64,000 nt of DNA from contig JAWKQM010000008.1 of NCBI GenBank assembly GCA_041390145.1, forward strand, positions 1-64,000. The letters run 5' to 3'. A program made the position numbers and the translations under genes. Numbering within the stretch: position 1 is the first letter of the stretch; the number at the start of each line of letters is the position of its first letter. The notes under the pieces were generated by a model. It did not search any database, had not been told where the DNA came from, and was given only the letters and a program-made list of their open reading frames with translations. This stretch comes from Gemmatimonadales bacterium (GTDB taxonomy: Bacteria > Gemmatimonadota > Gemmatimonadetes > Gemmatimonadales > GWC2-71-9). This document shows, piece after piece, positions 59,389-64,000 of this stretch.

Positions 59389-60258
59389 TCAAGCTGCAGG
59401 GCGCGGGCCCCGAAGCCGCCCGATGACGACGGTCACGTTGTCACTGCCGCCCCGTGACAGGGCCAGGTCGATCAGGGTGTGGCAACTCTGTTCCGCCGAC
59501 GTCGAGCGCAGGAGTTCCTGGCGGATCTCCTCGTCGGAGACATGCTTCGTGAGTCCGTCGCTGCAGAGGAGCATCACATCCTCCCACTCGCAGTCGAGGG
59601 TCGACACTTCCGGCGTCGCCTCCTTGCCGCCCAGGGCGCTCCAGAGAATGTGCTTCAGTCGACTTTGCTCGGCGGCGGCCGGTGTGAGCGCCCCGGCGTC
59701 GATCATCGCCTGGGCCATCGTCTGGTCCTTGGTGACCTGCGTCAGGACCCCCTGGCGCAGACGGTACCCCCGGCTGTCGCCGACGTGGATCACGTAGGCG
59801 CGCGGCCAGTGGATCGTCACCATGGTGAGCGTCGTGGCCATGCCACGCTTCCCCTCGGCCTCGCCGGCATCCTTGATGGCCTGGTGCCCATGCTCCACCG
59901 AGCGGCGGAGCCGATCGACGACCCGGTGGTCATGGTCCTCATCGGGCATCGCCTCCACATCCATTCCGTGGATGACATAGTCGGCGATGGCACGGAGCGC
60001 GGACCCACTGGCCTGCTCTCCCCACGGGGTGCTTCCGACGCCGTCCGCGACGAGGAAGACATACCCCCGTGCGCCGCTGACCAGCGATCCCAGTCCCTCG
60101 TTGGGGAGGGTGGTCTGGTGGAGGTGCATCGACTTGTGGAGGCTGGCCACCAGGAAGTGATCCTGGTTTTCCTTGCGGACCAGTCCCAGGTGGCACATCC
60201 CGAAGATGTCCACGTCCTGCCGGGTGGGGTGTTGCGGATGGGAACCGGAATCGGGCAT
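59389..60258 (-). CDS. PP2C-family Ser/Thr phosphatase
   Basis: 289 residues from the ATG at 60258, with GGAGA upstream. Metal sites in RKENQDHFLV, FLVADGVGSTPWGE and LLCSDGLTKHV, plus GGSDNVTVV. Removes phosphates added by Ser/Thr kinases; a kinase of that type starts 124 bases away on the other strand, so this is a plausible kinase-phosphatase pair. Cytoplasmic, no membrane helix. Confidence 0.93.
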   Translation of the reverse strand: MPDSGSHPQHPTRQDVDIFGMCHLGLVRKENQDHFLVASLHKSMHLHQTTLPNEGLGSLVSGARGYVFLVADGVGSTPWGEQASGSALRAIADYVIHGMDVEAMPDEDHDHRVVDRLRRSVEHGHQAIKDAGEAEGKRGMATTLTMVTIHWPRAYVIHVGDSRGYRLRQGVLTQVTKDQTMAQAMIDAGALTPAAAEQSRLKHILWSALGGKEATPEVSTLDCEWEDVMLLCSDGLTKHVSDEEIRQELLRSTSAEQSCHTLIDLALSRGGSDNVTVVIGRLRGPRPAA

Positions 60259-60382
60259 CGAGTATCTCCTCTGGCTCCAACATCCGCTCCCGACGGCCGC
60301 TTGGCAAGCCGCCGGGGCGGCTTCCTTCCCTGTCGGGCCGTTTGGGGCCATTATTAGCGGGATTCCCCTCTCCGGAGCACGC
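60259..60382. other. Divergent spacer of kinase and phosphatase genes
   Basis: 124 bases that should hold both promoters. The AT-richest patch (CATTATTAGCGG) at about 60348-60360 could be a -10 for the kinase; no strong consensus could be named. Confidence 0.4.
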
Positions 60383-63300
60383 ATGGCCGAACTGTCGGAC
60401 CGCCTGCACGCGGCCCTCGGCGACAATTATCGCATCCTCCGGGAACTCGGCGGCGGCGGGATGAGCCGTGTCTTCCTCGCCGAGGAAGTGCGGCTCGGGC
60501 GCAGGGTCGTGATCAAGGTGCTCCCCCCCGACATGGCTGCCGGCGTCAACGCTGAGCGGTTCGAGCGGGAAATTCAGCTCGCCGCCTCGCTCCAGCACCC
60601 CCACATCGTCCAGTTGCTGACGGCCGGTGCCAATGCCGACCTGGCGTACTACGTCATGCCGTTCATCGACGGCGAGTCGCTCCGCGCCCGGCTGGCTCGC
60701 GAAGGCGCCCTCCCGATGGCGGAGGTGCTCCGCATCCTCCACAACGTGGTGGATGCGCTGGCCTACTCCCACCACCACGGCGTGGTGCATCGGGATATCA
60801 AGCCTGACAACGTGATGCTTTCCGGCAAGCACGCCCTGGTGACCGATTTCGGCGTGGCCAAGGCGGTGAGCGCCTCGAGCGGCGACGGGCACACCAACCT
60901 GACCTCGCTTGGCATTGCGCTCGGCACGCCGGCGTACATGAGCCCGGAACAGGCGGCGGCCGATCCACGGGTGGACCAGCGCGCGGACATCTACGCCGTC
61001 GGCGCCATGGCGTACGAGATGCTCTGCGGCCGCACGCCGTTCGTGGCTCCTACTCCGCAGGGGATGCTGGCGGCGCACATCGCGGAACGGCCGGAGCCAC
61101 CAGCCCGGTACCGGAACACCATCCCCACCGCGATGAACGAGCTGGTGCTGAAGTGCCTGGAGAAGAATCCGGCGGACCGGATCCAGACCGCCGATGAAAT
61201 CGCGGCGATGCTGACCGCGATGGCGACGCCGACGGGCGGCACCACGCCGATTTCCACGGAGCCGGTTTCCACGGCACGACAGGATGCCCTCGCCGCCGTC
61301 AAGCGTTACGCACCCGGCCGAGTCCTGGGCCTGTTTCTCTTTGCGTCGCTCGTCGTGGTGGGCCTGGCGTTTGGACTCACGCGCCTGTTCGACCTGCCGG
61401 ACTGGGTGTGGGAGGGGGCGGCCGTGGCGATGGCCATCGGGCTCCCGATCATTGCCTACACCGGGCGGGTGGAACGGAAGCGGGCGGTCCAGATGACCAT
61501 GGGCACCCTCCGTTTTGAGCCGGAGCCGGTACACCACGGCTGGTTCACCTGGCGCCGCACCATCATCGGTGGGTGGATGGCGCTCGGTCTCGTGGTGCTC
61601 CTGGGCGCGGGCTTTCTGATCTCGCGAAAGCTGGGCGTCGGACCGGGCAGCACCCTGATGAGCGCCGGGGTGCTGGCGGCGCAGGACCGGATCATCCTGG
61701 TCGAGTTCGACAACCGGACCAGCGATTCCACTCTTGGCGCGTCAGTGACCGAGGCGCTCCGCATCGACCTTGGCCAGTCGAACGTGATGCGGCTGGTGGA
61801 GACGGGCGACCTGCAGGCGGCGCTGCTCCGCATGGGGAAGCCGGCTGATGCCAGGGTCGACCAGGCGCTGGCCAGCGACGTGGCGCGGCGCGAGGGGATC
61901 AAGGCCATCATCACCGGGGAAATCACCCAGCTGGGATCGGGCTACTCGCTGGCGGCACGGGTGCTCGACGCCAACACCGGCGAGACGCTGGTGCCGATCC
62001 GCGAGACGGCGAACGACGCCTCCCAGCTCATTTCGGCGGTGGACCGGCTTTCGAAGGCGCTGCGCGAAAAGGTTGGAGAGTCGCTGGGCCGCATCCGGGG
62101 CAGCGACCGACTGGAGCAGGTGACTACATCTTCGTTCGAAGCGCTTCGACTCTACACCGAGGCGACCGAGAAACACGCTCACGGGGATTCGGAGGGTGCC
62201 ATCCCGCTCCTTCGCCAGGCGGTGGCGATCGACAGCACCTTCGCGATGGCGTGGCGGAAGCTGGCAGTGGTGTTGCCGCAGGCACTCCCGGGGAGCAACG
62301 AGGAGTCGATGGAAGCGGCGAAACGGGCCTACCAGTACCGCGATCGGCTCCCTCCCGTCGAACGAGGTTTGACCGAGGCCTACTATCACGAAAAAGTGAC
62401 GGGAGACCAGGAGAAGATCGAGGCGGCATACCGGGCGGTGCTGGCGGTCAACCCCGACGAGCCGACGGCGCTCAACAATCTCGGCCTGAAATTGAACGAG
62501 GAAGGCCGGGCGCCAGAGGCCGAGGTGCTCCTCCGCCATCTGGTGGCCACCTCCGACATTCAGAGTGGACTGATCAATCTGATCCAATCGCTCTCGCAAC
62601 AGGGGAAGAATGCAGCGGCCGACTCGGCACTGGCTGAGCTGCGCCGCCGCAACCCGACCTCACCCCGCGCGGACCAGATGGTTCGAGGGTCTGCGTATAT
62701 CCGACGCGATTTCCGTGCGGCCGATTCACTCCTTCGGGACCCGGCGCGAATCCAGCCGACCGCGCCTGCGGACCGTATCAATGAGCAGTGGGAGCGGGTT
62801 GGGGTCGCCACGGCGCTGGGACGGCTGGACGAAGCCAATCGTGTCGCGGCAGAGCTTGCCACGACCATGGCCTCCCTGGGTCAACAGGGGACCGTGCTGT
62901 ACCTCGATCTGATGCCGGCGGTCCAGAGAGCGAACCTCCTCGGGGAGTGGAAGCAGCTGGTCGACCTCACCGATTCGGTCTATTCCCCCACGGCGATGAA
63001 CGCCCTTCCGGAGCCGCAGCGACCGTACATGGGGCTCGCCTACCCCTATGCGCTGGCGGGCCGGCCTGCCGACGTCAAGCGGCTCCGTGCTGACTGGACT
63101 CGCACCCGTCCGGCCGAACAGCGCTCAGCTGCGGATTCGATCTACTGGGATGCCCTCGTGGCCCGAAGCGAGGGTCGGTGGCGGGATGCCGCGATGGCAT
63201 TTGACGCACACCGAGTCAAGATCAGATGCCCCAATTGCGATCTCGTCGATGCCGCGCAGGTGTGGGAGCTCGCCGGTGAGCCCGATTCGGCGCTGGCCCG

Positions 63301-63535
63301 CTACGAGGCCTCCGTCACCCTGCCCGATGCCCGTGTGAGCGATTCGGAAGCCTCCTTCACGCTTGGCCCCACGTACCGGCACCTCGGAGAGATGTACGAA
63401 GCGAGGGACGACCGCGCCAAGGCGCTCAAGTACTATGGCGACTTCGTGGATCTCTGGCGGGACGCCGATGCCGTGCTCCAGCCGCAGGTGAAGGAAGTTC
63501 GCGAGCGGATGGCGGGGCTGGCGGGAGAGAAGTAA
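60383..63535 (+). CDS. Membrane Ser/Thr protein kinase with TPR domain
   Basis: 1050 residues, ATG with GGAG upstream. Kinase domain 1-270 with LGGGGMSRVFLAEE, K45, HRDIKPDN (catalytic D138) and TDFG (D155), and MSPEQAAADPRV. Hydrophobic segments around 318-335, 342-358 and 395-412, then an extracytoplasmic TolB-N/TPR-like part (residues 430-1050) with repeats such as NEEGRAPEAEVLLRHL. Likely membrane-anchored sensor kinase. The divergent PP2C is the candidate antagonist. Confidence 0.92.
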   Translation: MAELSDRLHAALGDNYRILRELGGGGMSRVFLAEEVRLGRRVVIKVLPPDMAAGVNAERFEREIQLAASLQHPHIVQLLTAGANADLAYYVMPFIDGESLRARLAREGALPMAEVLRILHNVVDALAYSHHHGVVHRDIKPDNVMLSGKHALVTDFGVAKAVSASSGDGHTNLTSLGIALGTPAYMSPEQAAADPRVDQRADIYAVGAMAYEMLCGRTPFVAPTPQGMLAAHIAERPEPPARYRNTIPTAMNELVLKCLEKNPADRIQTADEIAAMLTAMATPTGGTTPISTEPVSTARQDALAAVKRYAPGRVLGLFLFASLVVVGLAFGLTRLFDLPDWVWEGAAVAMAIGLPIIAYTGRVERKRAVQMTMGTLRFEPEPVHHGWFTWRRTIIGGWMALGLVVLLGAGFLISRKLGVGPGSTLMSAGVLAAQDRIILVEFDNRTSDSTLGASVTEALRIDLGQSNVMRLVETGDLQAALLRMGKPADARVDQALASDVARREGIKAIITGEITQLGSGYSLAARVLDANTGETLVPIRETANDASQLISAVDRLSKALREKVGESLGRIRGSDRLEQVTTSSFEALRLYTEATEKHAHGDSEGAIPLLRQAVAIDSTFAMAWRKLAVVLPQALPGSNEESMEAAKRAYQYRDRLPPVERGLTEAYYHEKVTGDQEKIEAAYRAVLAVNPDEPTALNNLGLKLNEEGRAPEAEVLLRHLVATSDIQSGLINLIQSLSQQGKNAAADSALAELRRRNPTSPRADQMVRGSAYIRRDFRAADSLLRDPARIQPTAPADRINEQWERVGVATALGRLDEANRVAAELATTMASLGQQGTVLYLDLMPAVQRANLLGEWKQLVDLTDSVYSPTAMNALPEPQRPYMGLAYPYALAGRPADVKRLRADWTRTRPAEQRSAADSIYWDALVARSEGRWRDAAMAFDAHRVKIRCPNCDLVDAAQVWELAGEPDSALARYEASVTLPDARVSDSEASFTLGPTYRHLGEMYEARDDRAKALKYYGDFVDLWRDADAVLQPQVKEVRERMAGLAGEK

Positions 63536-63578
63536 GGGGCGGCCGGTCGGCAGCTGGGCCGGGGGGCAGAAGCACGAA

Positions 63579-63600
63579 CGGGCGCACCTCGGTGCGCCCG
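63579..63600. terminator. GC hairpin after the TPR kinase gene
   Basis: CGGGCGCACC (63579-63588) with GGTGCGCCCG (63591-63600), followed by CTCTGAC, the same trailing bases as behind the hairpin at 58820-58857. Confidence 0.6.
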
Positions 63601-63635
63601 CTCTGACTTGCCGCCTCCCCGCCGCCCTTCCGAGC

Positions 63636-64000
63636 CTAGTTCTTGATTCCCATCAGGTCATCACGGAAGCCAGTGCCCGGCCCGGGGTTCGGACCGATCC
63701 ACGCCTTGAAGAGCGCGTCGGCGAAGTCCTTGCCCTTGATGGTCCCCTTCAGGACGCCGTTGACCTTGATCTCCGTTCCGGTCCCCGCGATGTACGTGAA
63801 GACGAACTGCTGTTCCTTCTTGATGTCTTCCATGTAGCCGCAGAGCGTCACGAACTCCGCCTTCAACTGCTCGGAGGCGTCGGGCGTGTTCTTCTCGAGC
63901 GCCTCATCCCACGCCTCGCACATCTTGTCCTTCCCGACGTCCCGCAGGAACTGCATGACCAGCTCCCGATTCGTGTCGTCCGCGAGGACCGCATCGGGAT
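63636..64000 (-). CDS. Chalcone isomerase-like protein, 5' end beyond window
   Basis: The frame is open to the right edge, so the N-terminus is missing. About 121 residues are seen: ELVMQFLRDVGKDKMCEAWDE, LKAEFVTLCGYMEDIKKEQQ, then GTGTEIKVNGVLKGTIKGKD and FADALFKAWIGPNPGPG, which match the chalcone-isomerase-like fold (KGxIxGxxF-ALFxxWLG). Bacterial members bind fatty-acid-like ligands and are usually exported. The ATG at 63956 is internal, not the start. Confidence 0.8.
   Translation of the reverse strand, partial: PDAVLADDTNRELVMQFLRDVGKDKMCEAWDEALEKNTPDASEQLKAEFVTLCGYMEDIKKEQQFVFTYIAGTGTEIKVNGVLKGTIKGKDFADALFKAWIGPNPGPGTGFRDDLMGIKN

Overview
The window is a GC-rich, densely packed chromosome segment from a two-membrane (diderm) bacterium. 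Support for two membranes: an MlaEFD lipid-transport operon, a beta-barrel protein and several lipoprotein signals. The mix of membrane Ser/Thr kinases, DUF4397 and DUF4384 proteins, an acylated-intermediate arginine pathway and numerous GTG/CTG starts suggests Gemmatimonadota or a close relative. This placement is inferred from gene style, not from a marker gene. No stretch longer than about 220 bases lacks a gene, and no CRISPR array, rRNA, IS element or prophage was seen.

Layout. 1-7.7 kb: an arginine operon, DUF1611 gene (cut by the window edge)-argC-argD-argF'-argB-M20 deacylase-argH-argR, with nearly every gene overlapping the next by a few bases. The transcarbamylase carries valine and proline where N-acetylornithine transcarbamylase has its Glu92 and Asn185, so the pathway probably uses N-succinyl intermediates. 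The DUF1611 gene, overlapping argC, is a candidate for the missing glutamate N-acyltransferase. 7.7-10.7 kb: a STAS-like protein, XdhC and a class I HMG-CoA reductase with an extra N-terminal domain. 10.8-13.2 kb: polyhydroxyalkanoate granule genes (phaR with two operator-like palindromes, a phasin, a patatin). 13.1-18.2 kb: acyltransferase, ABC1 kinase, a CoxG-MoeA-like fusion and MocA (molybdenum cofactor finishing). 18.2-20.6 kb: Pit phosphate transporter, its DUF47 partner and a HAD phosphatase. 20.7-26.2 kb: a DNA N6-methyltransferase, an SNF2-type helicase and a small membrane protein in one translationally coupled row, resembling a compact DNA-modification or defence module.

26.3-34 kb: lipoprotein RidA, glycosyltransferase, LD-carboxypeptidase, hydrolases, a Nudix enzyme, then mntR-mntH behind a clear DtxR-type operator. 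34-41 kb: a two-gene operon of a TPR/beta-barrel protein and a TPR/glycoside hydrolase, an NTF2-like protein and a DUF4384 protein with tyrosine-rich repeats. 41-47.7 kb: a fluoride-channel operon diverging from nadE, then a coupled run from thioesterase to a Tat-type PLP enzyme. 47.7-54.6 kb: short MutY, mlaEFD, folE, rnz, a YjdF-like protein and a class II photolyase. 54.7-64 kb: a DUF4397 lipoprotein, two membrane Ser/Thr kinases, a PP2C phosphatase, tandem tRNA-Ala(CGC) and tRNA-Gln(CTG), an orphan Phd-type antitoxin in an AT-rich patch, a PDZ protein, and a truncated chalcone-isomerase-like gene at the edge.

Two things stand out: the arginine operon, where a DUF1611 protein and a succinylornithine-type transcarbamylase together imply an alternative pathway, and the methyltransferase-helicase-membrane protein module. 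Several genes lack a canonical start codon or a Shine-Dalgarno site, which may reflect leaderless and CTG/ATC initiation.
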